A DNA stretch of 64,000 nucleotides from Actinostola sp. cb2023 (Eukaryota > Cnidaria > Anthozoa > Actiniaria > Actinostolidae). The DNA is taken from NCBI GenBank assembly GCA_033675265.1, contig JAUJYZ010000640.1, positions 146,639 through 210,638 of the forward strand, read 5' to 3'. This document shows, in pieces, positions 42,571 through 55,396 of this stretch; the stretch's first letter is position 1; every line of letters begins with the position of its first letter. The notes under the pieces are model-generated. The model saw only the letters and a list, made by a program, of their open reading frames with translations, had not been told where the DNA came from and ran no database searches. A program made the translations under genes and the position numbers.

Positions 42571-42989
42571 TATAATTTTACATCCCCTCACTCCCTTGTT
42601 TTCTCTTTTCTGAAAACAAGAGACCTTTTTAACAATAATTAATATATATGTTTAATATATATGCATTATTATTATGTTTGCTCTGCTATTACAAAATGAT
42701 CGTAAATCGACAGACTTAGAAGAACTGTAAGTATTTAGCATATAAATGATCCAATTGATCATTTGTAATAAACTACAAACAACATTATTATTATTATTAT
42801 TATTTTATTGTAATAGTATAAACATTTTCTGAATGAGAGTACCACGAATTAAGGAATAAAATGTGATCAATTCCACGAGTAACACAATACACTAACCTGA
42901 GGGAGCCACCATCTTTGATACCCATGATGCATTGCACTTTCCCATAATCCCTTTCTTTGTTCCAAATATGGCAAAATATCATATAATAC

Positions 42990-43020
<31 letters not shown>

Positions 43021-43387
43021 ACAGCAAATTTACAACAAATATAAAAACTTGCTCCAGGTAAACCTTTTTATTCGAAAAAAAATAAAGAGATTATTCGACA
43101 TGCATAAATTATGAAAAAAGTAGTCACGTGACCACTTTCTGATACAGTTTTTTTTACATATACAGTAAAAAGCCATATATCAGTTTACACAACTGATTTT
43201 GTTTACGTTTTCATTTAAAAAACTTCAAAATCTACGCTTGCTTGGTCAAATTCATGCCAGCCTCGTTTTCATGTTGAGCGATATAAGAGAGAACCTATAA
43301 TAGCAAATAACTGGAGACAGCTACAATTTTGCGAAGGCTATCATATGGCAATTGACACACTTTAAGGTCATAATCAATATAGTACTA
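42571..43387. other. No gene seen; (ATT)n microsatellites
   Basis: AT-rich with short (att)n runs at about 42787 and 42985-43018. No supported ORF. Confidence 0.5.
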
Positions 43388-44266
43388 CTAAGAATTTGCC
43401 CCCTGATGTGGTACTAAAAAATCCCTGTCTGACTGTGACTCCTCCCCGTTTACCATTCCGTCACCCTCCATTACCTCGCCATTGTCTGGTTGTGCCGTAC
43501 TAATAAATTCATAATCAAATGTACTTAGCTTTCTTCCTCCTTGTTGTTGTCCATCTGCCAATGTGGCTAAGGGGCATTCGCTTCGCCAGTGACCCTGTTT
43601 TCCACACCCGAAGCACAAGCCAGGTCTCCTTCCGTAGCCTACCGGATATATTCCTGTTATTGCCCATTCTCAAGGTTGCCTGAGTGGTGGTATTTCCCAT
43701 CGGCGCGTTATACTGGTCATGTGTTGAAGTAGCCGTGACTCTTGCTGCCCTTCTGTACCAGGAACCGCGATCCCGCGCCATTTTGGTTGCACGTGTTTCT
43801 GCAAGTTTTCTCTGTGCCTCTTTCTCGGCTTTTTTCATCTTCTTAGTGTCCTCGTCATCGTCTGTTAGCTCGTTGTCTATGTACTCGCCAACTGTTTTCC
43901 ACCCGTACTCTGAACAATCGGCAATTAGGATTAGTTTCTCTCTTTGTTCAACCAGTTCAGTACCTTCGTCGAGCTTCTTGATGCACACGTAGTACTTTTG
44001 GGTCTGTACGGCTTCCTTTACCTCCTCCATCGTGTTCTTCAATTGTTCGTTGTGTTTGTATTGTTGTTCGTGACCTTTCTTTTTAAATGATCGTGGCACG
44101 TTGAATTTCATTCGCTTATTTCGTGCATTTGTGAGTCATGAGCTTTGCTTGCCATGTCTTCCAGTTCACGCTTCATCTGCCCCATTTTTGCTTCCATCAC
44201 CGATGCTAGTTTTTCTAACATTGCGTTCTGTTGTCGATCAATTTCTGCTTGGATTGTCTTGTCCAT
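43388..44266 (-). pseudogene. Retroelement Gag-like gene with CCHC zinc knuckle
   Basis: Start ATG at 44266 gives MDKTIQAEIDRQQNAMLEKL and a Met/Lys/Glu coiled coil. A one-base frame change near 44115 leads to MKFNVPRSFKKKGHEQQYKH, EKLILIADCSEYGWKTVGEY and ELTDDDEDTKKMKKAEKEAQ. A second change near 43640 leads to CFGCGKQGHWRSEC (C-x2-C-x4-H-x4-C) and a Glu/Asp-rich tail ending HQGANS. The FKKKG..Q..N and ADxSEYGW blocks are common to Gag-like ORFs of animal DIRS-type retroelements (memory). No pol follows on the minus strand below 43388. Confidence 0.7.
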
Positions 44267-45710
44267 CGAACTGGTGTGGTTGTCCCTTGTCAGTCTGTGT
44301 TAGGTCGACTCTCAAAAGTAAAATTTTGCATGCAAACACAGCTATTGCCAGGCTAGAATGGAGCCCATAGCAACTGTCAGTGCTCCGTTCAGTGAACCGT
44401 GAAAACATCAATTTGCTGCTATTCGTTGAACCGCAGCAAATAATTTGTGTGAGACACTGTGTGTATTTTGCCGATAAAACTACCCTATATTATTTGTTGT
44501 ATGCATAACTAAACAATGAAGGTAAAATACCTCATATTTGGGTAGATAACTCACCTTTTTCTTGCCATTACTTTCGTTCACCGACGACGTGCGACATATA
44601 ATTAGGTTTATTTTGCACGCATGTGCAATGTGGCCGAATTCGTTCGTGCGTAAGGTTTCTTTTGACTTCCTGTTAAGACGTCGTCAATCTTCACTATCAC
44701 CTCGTGTATCACAGCTCTGAACGAACCCGCTGTTTCAATCTCTACAGCTTTCTCTTCCTCGGAATCTAGCTCCTTTACGATAACTGTTACATGGTTTTAT
44801 CAAGTTGATTGTGCTACATGAAGTCCATGATACATGGATGATTATACCAAGCCCCTGTCTTTTTGGTTCTTGAGTAATGTTTGTGAGTGAAAGCGGGCCT
44901 TTTTGCAATGAGTGCTTCGTTCTAAATCAGTACTAAGTTTGCACAGATTCATAATGTAGTTTTCATTAGTGGTGTGTTTCTGGTTAGTTCTGGGGGTATC
45001 TGTTCTGGCATGTTCTGCAACATGCAGTCTTTTTCGTTTCTCTTTAGTTGCAGATTTTTCGCCCTATTTTGGACAATAACTGATTTCATCTTCTCTCGAA
45101 TTTGTGCTCTACGCCCACGTGCTATCTTCTTGCTGATTTACCTTGTAACTGTAGATTCATCGTTGTTATCATTGTCGACATTTTTGTTTTTCGATAGGTT
45201 TTTCATCCGAGATTTCAAATATTCCTCTTTCGTTTTCGTCATTGTCTAAGAGCAAGGACTACTTTCCCATATTCAAAATATGTTCGGAATATACGAATAG
45301 CGAGAATTCGAAAGACAAAAACAATAACATAGAAAGAACCAACATTTGAAAATATATCACAACAACAACAACAACATAACTTTATTGGTGCCTTGTAGAG
45401 TGTTGAACTATACATCGGTTTGTTTACCAATAAATAACATCTATTATTCTATAGACAACCACTGGATATGAGCAATCGCGCGCTCTGATTGTTTCGCTAC
45501 TACTAGGCTATCAGCTCATATACCGTGAGTAGAGAAATCTGTCAAAATGGCCGAACAATTTTCAAAATTTACGAGCGAAGATTTCCTTTTCTTCTCGATA
45601 GATTCTCAATAAAAGTAGAACCGAATAAACTACTAACTGAGTACATATAAAACTAAAATGCTTCGTGGCAATGAAAATTGCTTTTTACATGGTTTTCGGG
45701 ATGAAAAAAA
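44267..45710. other. No gene seen
   Basis: Possible untranslated flank of the Gag-like gene, then unassigned sequence; a short (aac)n run at 45361. The plus ORF at 44974 is hydrophobic and Phe-rich but has no family signature. Confidence 0.4.
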
Positions 45711-45834
45711 TCATCATATCAATCTATGATATTTTTTATATATTTTCCTGACAGTAGTAGAATATTTTCATCGTTCATCGATAGAATATAGGAAAATAGA
45801 CTACTCAAGTCAAGGAATGAGAAAGAGGTATTTA
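45711..45834. repeat. 124-bp dispersed repeat, copy A
   Basis: Nearly identical, same orientation, to 56078-56201 (about four differences). On the minus strand both copies keep an open frame, TSFSFLDLSSLFSYILSMND then ENILLLSGKYIKNIID. Confidence 0.95.
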
Positions 45835-47029
45835 AACACGAAGACGCGCTATAAAAGGGCATCTTGCGTGATTGCTCCACCCACAATTTTTGAATAATAA
45901 TGAGTTTCAATATGGCGGCTGTCAAACGTGTGCAAAGGTTGGTAAAGGCGCTAGAGAATTTCATAGAAAAATGACAATAAAACAACGTAAAATGTGTTAC
46001 AATTGCTTTTATTTTCCTTCACAATGTAGTTTTGATGTAATCTTTCTGAGAATGAATGTTTTTCCCATTATTGAACACGGCAAACTGCGATGGGTAGGAT
46101 TTGAATTTCCACACCGGTAACTCATAAAATGTCTTCTTCGATACTTGGTATCCCTGTCCCACATGTCCCTGTCATAAAGTGTATGCAGTTTCGTACCTAA
46201 AATTATGCGCTCTCTTTGGTATATTTATAAACAAACCATTTGTACATCTCTGTACTGTTATGGTAGACATGGTAAAGGTAAGGTTTCGAAACCTATGAGA
46301 ATATATTTTACAACAAACGTATTCTTTAGGGTTGCAATGTATATTTTTTTTCACGTCAACATGACGTGGACACGTAAGATAAATTGTAAGTTCATCGACC
46401 AAGTTCATCAAGAAGCAATGGCTCAGCAACATACGAAGAAAAAACGACTTCAATTCTCTTTGAATATCGAACTTCCCCTCGGTGAAGAGAGTCGATTGTA
46501 GAGAATAAAATAACGCTGGCAAACTTGCAAGAAAAAGATGGGATTGTCCAAGAAATCCTCCTCGACACAGAATGCTGACTTGATTGAAGCACTTCTTCTG
46601 GCCTTTGAGTACGACTACTTGAAATCAAGCAACTACATATCATCCACTGAATCGCCTACATCACCTACATCATTCCGAATTTCGCCCCTTCCCAGCAGAG
46701 ACCTGAATTGCCTGCCCACACCTGTTTCTGTGCACTCCACCACTTTCTGCCCCTACTCATCGTCAAGACCGACCAGCTGCAAAGACACAAAACAAATCAA
46801 TTCAGCGTTATGTGCCGAGGACGGAGCAGGTAACAACCCCAGCATCCAAAAATGATCAAATTATCGTATGTACAGAGGGATCTTTACAATCCCCAGTGAG
46901 TTTTTATTAGTAAAAAAAAACAAGGCAAATACACATTCTGTCAACAACCATTCATTGTATCCTCTACCATATTTACCATGCAGGGGCATTGTGCCACAAT
47001 GACTGTGGAATACCTCTGTCTGGATCGTC
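45835..47029. other. Mostly unassigned; possible old ORF relic at 46403-46860
   Basis: The plus strand reads KKKRLQFSLNIELPLGEESR, two in-frame stops, then NADLIEALLLAFE and a Ser/Pro/Thr-rich tail. It could be a decayed N-terminal part of a multicopy protein, but I cannot name it. Confidence 0.3.
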
Positions 47030-48300
47030 TAGTTATTTATAGAATCTAAACCGGATGCTTTATTATTCTTTACTCAGGCTATGGCTAAGTTTAGTAAGTT
47101 CATCAGCTGTAAACGGGTTGTCAAGAATATCCACATAATTACTAGTAAAGAAATCATTTTTCGAAACAAAAGAGTAAATGTTACGGTTTCTGTGCTGATC
47201 CACTGACACTATAGAGTTTCTTGAAGTAATCATGCCATTCATTTGCATCGATTATTGACGAATTGTTCAATTTTTGTTTCTCATCTAGAAAACGTAATTG
47301 TTTAATTATGTCCCAGTATTTTTTTTGGATTACTAGAACCACACGTTTGTAATGTTTTTACCAAATCTTTATATTCTCGTTTCTTAAGACGGACAAGTTT
47401 CGAATAACATTTTTTAAGAGTGTTAAATTTACCTTTAACGAAAGGACAGAGGAGACGTTTAAGCAATAACTTGCTTATTAAAATAAATTCCTTCTTCATC
47501 TCATAACATGATTTATCGTACCACTTCTGGTGGATTTTAGTATATTTCTTTTTAGTAGATTGTTTAGTCTTCTTACACGGCAAATAATCTGTAGCAGCGG
47601 AAATAATTATATCCGAAAATTCTGGATATAACTCTCAAAATATGTTTCATTTGTGTCTAATTTGCTTTCAAAATAAAATAAACACACTTCTTGAGACTGC
47701 CAACTGGTTATAAAGGACTCTTCAGAAAGTTTATCCCATCGGAAAGACATAAGAAAGGGGTTTTAAAACATGTAAACTGACCAGAAAGGTCTCCTTTGGT
47801 CCTCCCATTAAGAATATTCAAATCAAAAGCAATACAAGTTTCAATCAATGCCTTTCCAAGAACATTAGTCTTGTTTTCACCATTGTTCCTAGAAAGTGGA
47901 TAGCTAATACTATTACACAAAGGTGATAACATTCTGAATCGTCTATTGTAAAGTATTTCTCGCGTTAAAATCCCCGCAAATAATTAAATCAGCTTTTGAA
48001 TCAAAATCGAGTAATTCCTTTTGTAATGTATCAAAAGGATTCTCGTGTGAACAATAAATTGACTGCTGGGGAGGTATACATGTGTCACACACATAACAAT
48101 CATTATTAAGTTTGAAAACAGATTTGTCATATTCAGAATCGCTGGACAAGAATTGTATGCTTTTTCTTAATGAATCTCTGACCAAAATAGTAATTCCTTC
48201 TGATGAACGTTTAGCTCTGACATGTTTAGGTCTCATTTTTGAAAAACTGCAGAAACCAGGTACATTCAGGAATTTTGCACATTTTAGCTTTAAAAACTGA
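47030..48300 (-). pseudogene. LINE remnant: endonuclease domain and start of reverse transcriptase
   Basis: The minus strand from 48300 reads KMRPKHVRAKRSSEGITILV, FKLNNDCYVCDTCIPPQ, ADLIICGDFNAR (the GDFNAR motif of APE-type endonucleases), then, after a frame change, NVLGKALIETCIAFDLNILN and GRTKGDLSGQFTCF. Further on come WYDKSCYEMKKEF and NPFTADELTKLSHSLS, and NNKASGLDSINN just before similarity stops at about 47035. This is the region between endonuclease and reverse transcriptase of a non-LTR retrotransposon. Frame changes near 47940, 47720 and 47590 and the loss of nearly all the reverse transcriptase make it dead. Confidence 0.8.
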
Positions 48301-48535
48301 AGCTGGCCCTGAGAAAAGGAGAAGCCTCTGTGAGGAGTAAATGTAGAACGGCAATTAGCCTGTCTAGTTTTAGATTCAAAAATACTTTTTCCTTTTTGTG
48401 ATAACTTTTCTGCTGTATCTGTATATTTCGTCTGGCCTCTTAAAATGCTGTGTGTGTATTCGTGAAAGATGGTTGGAGCGGGATGTAACTGTCAAGAAGG
48501 TTAATTAGTGTATGGAGCGGTATCAAGGTCGAAAA

Positions 48536-48660
48536 TACGATAGGGTGTTTCGCCTATACGATAGGATGTTTCGACTATACGATAGGGTGTTTCGACTATA
48601 CGATAGGATGTTTCGCCTATACGATAGGATGTTTCGCCTATACGATAGGATGTTTCGCCG
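48536..48660. repeat. 21-bp tandem repeat (about six units)
   Basis: Unit 'tacgataggatgtttcgcc' with a/c variants; reads (ETSYRIG)n on the minus strand because the period is a multiple of three. Confidence 0.95.
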
Positions 48661-48783
48661 CACGACCTTCTCGCGGTGAGAGGGTCAAAAATCATGAAAC
48701 GTTTCGACTTGGGAACTGGTAACTAACGACTTCATGGAACCGAGGCTAAAGCTCCAATGGACTTGTGGGATAGCACATCCAAC

Positions 48784-48846
48784 ATGGCGGACGGTGCAGA
48801 AATTTTCTTTATTCGAAAACGGTTGATTGAAAACTACAAAAAAAAT
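48784..48846 (+). CDS. Candidate first exon of the integrase-core gene
   Basis: ATG in CAACATGGCGGACGG gives MADGAEIFFIRKRLIENYKK and ends at a GTATGT donor. The 20 bases at 48778-48797 are exactly inverted at 55383-55402, where the HECT gene begins MADGAKAS. Continuity with the integrase exons from 49618 is not shown; intervening exons appear lost. Confidence 0.35.
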
Positions 48847-49617
48847 GTATGTGAACAAGGGCGCTAGAACCGACGGTTTTTGTCGATATTTTCAGTCGGT
48901 TATTTGTAATTTGTAAACGGTAAATAAAGTACAACTTAACTTATCTCTGGTACGAATTCCGGTTCTATTCTCCAACTTATAAACGTCTTGTTGCTCTTCT
49001 ACGCTTTCCTACGATCGTTCGGTTATTTCAAATGACTGTACGCTATGAACGTACACCGCTGTACCGACCGTACCAGGCGAAGCCGTCGCTCCGGTTAGCG
49101 ATTACTAGTCACAAATAAGTTAATCCAATAGGACCTTCAGAGGAGAAAGGGAAGGGGTAGGAAACAACCGTTGATTCCTTTGTCCTCTCGTCTGCCCGTA
49201 TAATTGGATTACGTTGGCAGGCCTAGGGTACTTTGTGTACACAGCGATGACAGATTTGACTTGGTCGTATGGCTTACCGAAACCCGAAGTAGGCCTTCGT
49301 AGCCCGAAATACGACCCGGACGCGATGACAGATTCGTCTTCGGGTCAACGGGCACAGCGGGGTCCTGCTGTTCACTGTTTTCTGATTCGTACCTTGGTAG
49401 AGCGCTCAAGTGTAAACACGGCATAAGTCTCACTCGTATGTATGTAGTTGGTTAACGCGTAGGGTTAGGGTTAAAAAACAGACTGCCGGCCATTTAGTCA
49501 AACGAGGACTTTGACCGGCTGCCGGCCATCTAGACACAACGTAATTTTATTTCCTCGATTAATTTTATTTCCTTGCTTAATAAAAAAGACGTAGTTTCAT
49601 AATGCCTCTCTTAACAG
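48847..49617. other. No gene seen
   Basis: GC-richer than its surroundings. The small ORFs at 49209-49433 on both strands overlap and have no recognisable motif. Confidence 0.4.
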
Positions 49618-50782
49618 GGGATCGTGGAGGAGAGAATGCTGATGTTGCCTGGTACATGTTAACACACCCAGACAGAGGTCCTGATAGGGGTAGTTTTATC
49701 GGAGGAAAAAGTGTACACAATCAACGGATAGGTATAAAGACATTCCCATCAAAAGTATTGCAAAAATAATGTTCAAAACTGTTCTTGCAAATGCCCCCAC
49801 TGGAAAAAATATCATGCAAATGGTGATAAGAAAGCTTTAAATTGATCAAGCTATTAATATAATATAGTTTCTGTTAACATTTTACTATACTGATACAGTT
49901 CTTAAATGGTTTTAGAGAGATTATGAAGAGATGTTTTCACAGGATGCATCTATCTTTATTACAATCTATTTCACTATATGGAACAAGTTGGCATGTTGGA
50001 TCCCTCTGATGAAATACAGTTATGGTGTCTTCATTATGTCTATCAGTGTCCGAATCAATCAACATTTACAACTATTTCTTGAGGGATGGAATAGGAAACC
50101 CCTGACGACAGCTCAAAATAAATCACCAGTTAGGCTGTGGTATTCAGGACTGTATGCCATTGCTAATTCAGACAATGTTGTTGCTAAAGAATTGAGGGGT
50201 GAGGAACTTCAGGTAGGTCATAGGGAACAATCTGCCATTTTAGAAGAATCAATAAATTGTTTTATTAAAATAATCCATTTAAATAACTAGTAATTTCATG
50301 GAGTAAACTTTGGTTACTGTGTGACAATCAAAAGTCTGACCACCTTTACAATGTATGTATTTACATACCTTTGTAGTAACTAACCAATCAGTCTTCAACA
50401 TGGCTAGACATTATATTGTTTTAGGTGTAGACAGAAGTCACAGTTTTGAATGTCGCACAGTAACAGTGCAATAACTTAACAAACTACATGTAAGTAAACA
50501 CATAACAAGAAAACGAACAAGAAATACTTTTTCTATCATGTTCATTCTTTTTGATTGCAGCTGTGTGGAATAGACTGGGATGGTCCAGTTTCTGCTGTTG
50601 AAGAGAATCACTTGAAGGTTCCTGACACCAACTGCCCCTTGAATCCAAGTGACTATCAAGCTCTTAGGATGGAAAGTAATCCCCTTCGTGACACATCCCA
50701 CCATGGTACAGATATTTACCAAGAAACAGTTGCATTTGTAATGAGTAGAAATGTTCAAGTAAACATATATAAATCAAATTGA
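49618..50782 (+). pseudogene. Integrase-core-domain gene (rva-type), C-terminal exons
   Basis: Exon 49618-49731 (after CTTAACAG) reads [33 protein letters not shown]. Exon 49916-50212 joins in phase, giving ERL, an in-frame TGA where the family has Trp, RDVFTGC and MEQVGMLDPSDEIQLWCLHY. A one-base frame change near 50050 leads to RINQHLQLFLEGWNRKPLTT. Exon 50561-50782 reads GIDWDGPVSAVEENHLKVPD and NPLRDTSHHGTDIYQETV. GxxNxDVAxxM, R-x-S-x3-GxSVHNQRIERLWRDV and WN.HPLS-type blocks define a large animal family with an integrase-like core (family memory). The N-terminal exons with the first catalytic Asp are absent. It converges on the HECT gene, with 620 bp between stops. Confidence 0.8.
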
Positions 50783-51402
50783 ACTTAAAAGTCATGGTTC
50801 AACAGGGATACTGTATATGGCCTTAAAAGTAGCAAGTGTACATTGTACTATGATTTGTAGAGAAAACACAACACTTTTGAGTTTAATCATAATCATGATA
50901 TTACTATAAGATTATTTGCTCAAAAGTATGACCACATAATTTGTATTTTACTTTTTCTACTACCAACATTACTTAGGAATGAGATGCCGACTTAGCTAAA
51001 CATTTAGTTGTTTATTATCTAACCAGATGTAGGATTGCAATACGTACAAGTAAAATATCCCTATTGAATCATGAAAAACAACACCAACAAGATCATGACT
51101 TACAATATCAACGATATGTCAAAACTGACATTAAAGTACCGTAATGGCTTCCCACATACTATAACAAGTATTTTCCATTGAATAATAATATATATAATGC
51201 ACTAGTATATTGATTAATTTCCTACCCTTTTCTGGGCCAGGGTTTTAATTGACTAGTGCATAATCAATGGCTTAAGAAGAATAAGAAGAATGTGAACTTT
51301 ATGAAAAATAATGTTGATCAATAAACTACACAACAATGTCCATACTGGTGAGAATGTCCCACAAACTGATAAACTTGGCATACCAACAATCATATCAACA
51401 AT

Positions 51403-54400
51403 CTATGCAACTCCAAAACCAGAAGCCTGTGAACTTATGGCCACATCCATTTGTCTGCAGAATTCATCAAAACTTGTATTTTGAGTAGGAAGCTCCAAAT
51501 CCATAGGGCAAGTATTTGCATTTGGCAGATTGCTCTCTGTTGTTGTTACTGTGATAATTGATGGACTGGTAAAACCCATTTTAAGTTACTACAATACCTT
51601 TGCTGTCTATGTACATTGTTAGATATTCTTTAAGATGAGAATGATGGTCGATCAGGTCATCCATATTAAGGAGATTCTTATCTTCATCAATAGTAAGTTT
51701 CTCATTTTCTTTGGTATGCACAAATAGCGGTCTGAAGACCTCAGGGTGCTTCTTGGCCTCCCTTAGAAGTGGACCCAGTCCATTTGCACACTGGTCTAAT
51801 TCTGCCTTTCTGCTTGAGATGATGCTGTTCGTCATTAAACTCATAATTGCATGACCGTTATTGGCTTTTGTCAGGCGTTTACTAAATCCTGCATTTACCA
51901 GTATCTCAGACAAGCTGTTTGGCATAGTATCATCATCTTCAAGATTTTCAACTTGTAAATAACACATCAAAGCTACAGTCTTACAGTGTATATACTATCT
52001 ATGTTTTGTTCAGGTGTTGGTCCATGGTTCTTGTCCATGTAAAATATGACGTACATATACTACATGTATGTATGTACAAGTTAGCAACATCGCAAACATT
52101 TATACACTGTCCACACTAAAATGCTTTCCAGCAAAAAAATGATGCAATTTCAAATGATATGGACATGGCCTTATTTGTAATTATAAACCTTTTTAAGTGC
52201 TTCTTTCACTTCATAGTCGGGAATGTCGTCAGCAACTGCAACCTCCACTGCTTCATCCACTGAACCCTTGACAAGGTATATGTAAACAGGAGGAGCTAGA
52301 CATGGGAAACTTGAACTCCCATTCATAATGGAAGAGGCAATCATACGTCCAGCCACCTTAAAAAGTGAAGCTCTAAAGTGCATCAGTGTTGTGAATTGGA
52401 AAAAGTCTGTCCTCGTGCCCTTCAAATAACCTTTATTTTGCTAAGGGAGAGACAAGCTCTTTCAGTAAAAGGCTGAAGTATTCCCGTTTTGGTCCTCCTC
52501 CATCAATTCCAGCTTCATTTACAAAAGTGATGTAAATAGGTTGGTCAAAGTTAAACTTTGCCATCTTGAATGAACTAATATCACTATCAGTGCTCACGAT
52601 CCACATTAATTCTGTTCCTCATGATGCCTTTTGGTGCCATATCTTTCAAAAGTGAAGAGAGATCACTTGATTCCTTATTACATGTAGGTATTGCCTGAGA
52701 AGTACTTGGAGTTCCTGAAAAAGCCACATAATAATAATAATATATGAACTCTGATAAATTCAGTTCCACAGAAAACTGTGCTATATATATTGATTAATTG
52801 ATAGTACTGCTTTATAAGCCATATTCATGTACATGCACCATTTCATTGAATAATCACCCAAACGATGGGCACTTATTTGAGGAAATACGGTATTCAGTAA
52901 TGTGTTTACAATGTATGGTACACAAGCAGTAGGCCATGTCACAAGACTCTTTCCAGCAGTTGCATACATGTATAGTTTGTTATCCCTGAAAACAAAATGC
53001 ACATGTTTTGTACCTGTACAAAGAAGTTCATCTACAGCATCCTCTAAATTTCCACTACTCGTCAGTGTTGAATGGAGTGTTTCCACTGGTATTAGTGGGA
53101 ACATAGTTCTCAAGGTTGATATTTCAGCTCTGGCACCTGAAGCAACATGCAAATTAACAATCAACACTAATAATTACAGTAAGAATGAAAACCCATACTA
53201 ATTTTAATAGCTCTTATACAAAAATATTTACACTTCAAAGCCTCTTGTAAAATATTGTACATATTGTATGCACTGTGTAATATGAATATTACACTCTATC
53301 TGAAACATACTTTCTGCTTTGGAGTTTGATGCCTGCACTGTGAATACTGACTTTGTCAATTCATCATCAGATATTTCTTCTTCAGTCTCCTCCTGACTTT
53401 GTGACTATGGAAAACGAGAACAATATAAATATTTTGAAAGTGGTATAAAATGAAGAAGAAAGATGGAGAAAGTTTTGTTAAATGATCAAGCACAAATTAT
53501 GCTTCATCAGTACATGTACCTGTCAAAATGTCTCTCCCTATTGATTCTCTCATGTAGATTATATGTCATCAGCAGGAAAGCAATCACATGATTTCTCATT
53601 CAATTTCAAATAATTTATATTGTGTGTTTTTCAAAGAACTCAAATTTAGACCTACATGTAATTCATTGAGTGTGACAATGTTTTCCCAATTCAGTGTGAC
53701 AAACCTCCAAAGAATGGTTTGCTGAATAAGAAAAACATTGTCACATGATGAATAAAGTATAGAGTAGATCTATTGCATTTGCCCTAAGTACTCATGCAAT
53801 TTCGATACTCTTTGAAAAACAGACTCTTGCAAATTAATTCCAAAATGAGCTCTATAATTTATAACTAATAAAATAGAAATAAATGAACTTGTGTGTTACC
53901 TTTGGACATGACATAAGGTGTTCACGCAGTTTGAAAAGGGGCACTGGAAGACCACAGTTATAGCAATCCTGTTTTTCAACATTGCTGTCATCAACCTTTT
54001 TGAAACATAATACTAAATATAAATACGTTTAGCACACAAACCTTATTGGAATGGTTACACAATCTCATCTTTGAATATTAGTGTATATTATGTAGATCAT
54101 CAGAACTATACAGAGTAATAAATTAAGTAAGTAATTATTACCATTATTTCAGTATGTAAAAAAGAGAGACATGAATTAAAATGATCTTAAAACCCAATTA
54201 TTGTAATGCTTGAAAAAAAGGGAAAAAAATCAATTAATGATATTAAAATGTCAACAATAGCTAAATTAAATATGTTCTTGAGAAACTTACTTCACTATCA
54301 TCATCAACAACCTGCGGATCCATGGATAAGTTCCTCTGTATTGGTAATATATACATAAATTATAGCAGACTTGATGCCATAATCATATTTAAGAAAAGGG

Positions 54401-55396
54401 ATAGTGTAACCAGTTGCTGGAGGTTTGATGTATGTTAGATCTTTTCCAGACCCCTGCCTATATAACTCAAAGCCGCCACCACCCTCTAATTTAGGGAAGA
54501 GTTTATATAACACTTCCTGGACATGTCTGAATCCTCCTCTTTTGTTTTGAAAAATGATTGTCTTTTGGCCAAGACCTGCTTCACGCATATATTTTTTCAA
54601 TGCTGTTGAGGGAACTGTTGAGGGAACTTTTGAGGGAACTTTTTCTGCCAGCACACAGAATCCATGTGTCCATGTCTCTTTAACTTTGTAGTTGTAAGGC
54701 TGAAATCTATGATGTGCAGCTTGGTTGATGTTATTGTTGACTGAATTGCACTCTTGCTCTTGCTAAATTGAGAGTTCCCTGCCCCTGGCCATGATTCGCT
54801 TGATCCTGCATTCTGTGATGACGAGGAAGTACATGTAGAGGTGGAGGTTGATGTAGGGCCAGGGTAAATCCTCCTAAAATATGATATTTATAAAATATGA
54901 TCACCTAATTATTTATCTAAGCCTGACAAACTTCACAGGAACTAACAAAGTAAACAAGAATAAAATGGCTGTTGAAATAGGGCAAGCGAAACCGGGCAAG
55001 CACGTGACATAACCGGGCATTATCTTTTGACTATTTTATAGACAATATGCTGTGCCACCCTTGCATTGTATTGGCTGAAATGTTGCAAAATAATATTTTG
55101 TTTTTGCACATTAATAATTTGAAAAATGAAGAAAACTTTAAAACAAAGAAGATTGGTGGGTTTCCGAACCAAACTCGCTCGAATAAGCTTAAGCTTACTT
55201 TTAAAAATTATTGTGTAAAATAACTTAGTTTAGGCTAAACAACTATACATTACCTGTAGTTGATTATTGCACGTTCCTTCGCTGGACTATCGCCAACACT
55301 CTCGAGTAAATCGACTGTCTTTTTCAACATTGTAACCACTTCTTGCATATTAGTACTCGAGGTCGATGAGCACGATGCTTTCGCACCGTCCGCCAT
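51403..55396 (-). pseudogene. HECT-type E3 ubiquitin ligase with C2HC finger and CUE domain
   Basis: 55396-55254: MADGAKASCSSTSS and a Leu/Glu stretch. About 54877-54291: Ser-rich part, then FQPYNYKVKETWTHGFCVLA and GGFELYRQGSGKDLTYI, a block shared with fish and invertebrate G2E3-like proteins. 53995-53900: CYNCGLPVPLFKLREHLMSC, a C2HC-like finger. 53402-53306: acidic, DDELTKSVFTVQ. 53136-53015: EISTLRTMFPLIPVETLHST..GNLEDAVDELL, a CUE-type ubiquitin-binding domain. 52714-52171: GIDGGGPKREYFSLL, HEDRLFPIHNT, FKVAGRMIASSIMNGSSSFP (HECT N-lobe). 51956-51403: long helical part, then LPNANTCPMDLELP, with the catalytic Cys, and GFGVA at the stop. HECT ligases form a thioester on that Cys. At least five frame changes or stops (near 54770, 52610, 52442, 52380, 51583) mark a pseudogene. 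Confidence 0.8.

Noticed and set aside
48501..48695. Short coding gene with ETSYRI repeats
   Set aside because: A 21-bp tandem repeat read in a multiple-of-three frame; nothing else supports coding.
52781..53015. Readthrough of the CUE exon into a further 78 codons
   Set aside because: Splicing from the GTACAA donor at 53014 to the acceptor before 52714 joins in phase and leads into the HECT part, which explains the gene better.
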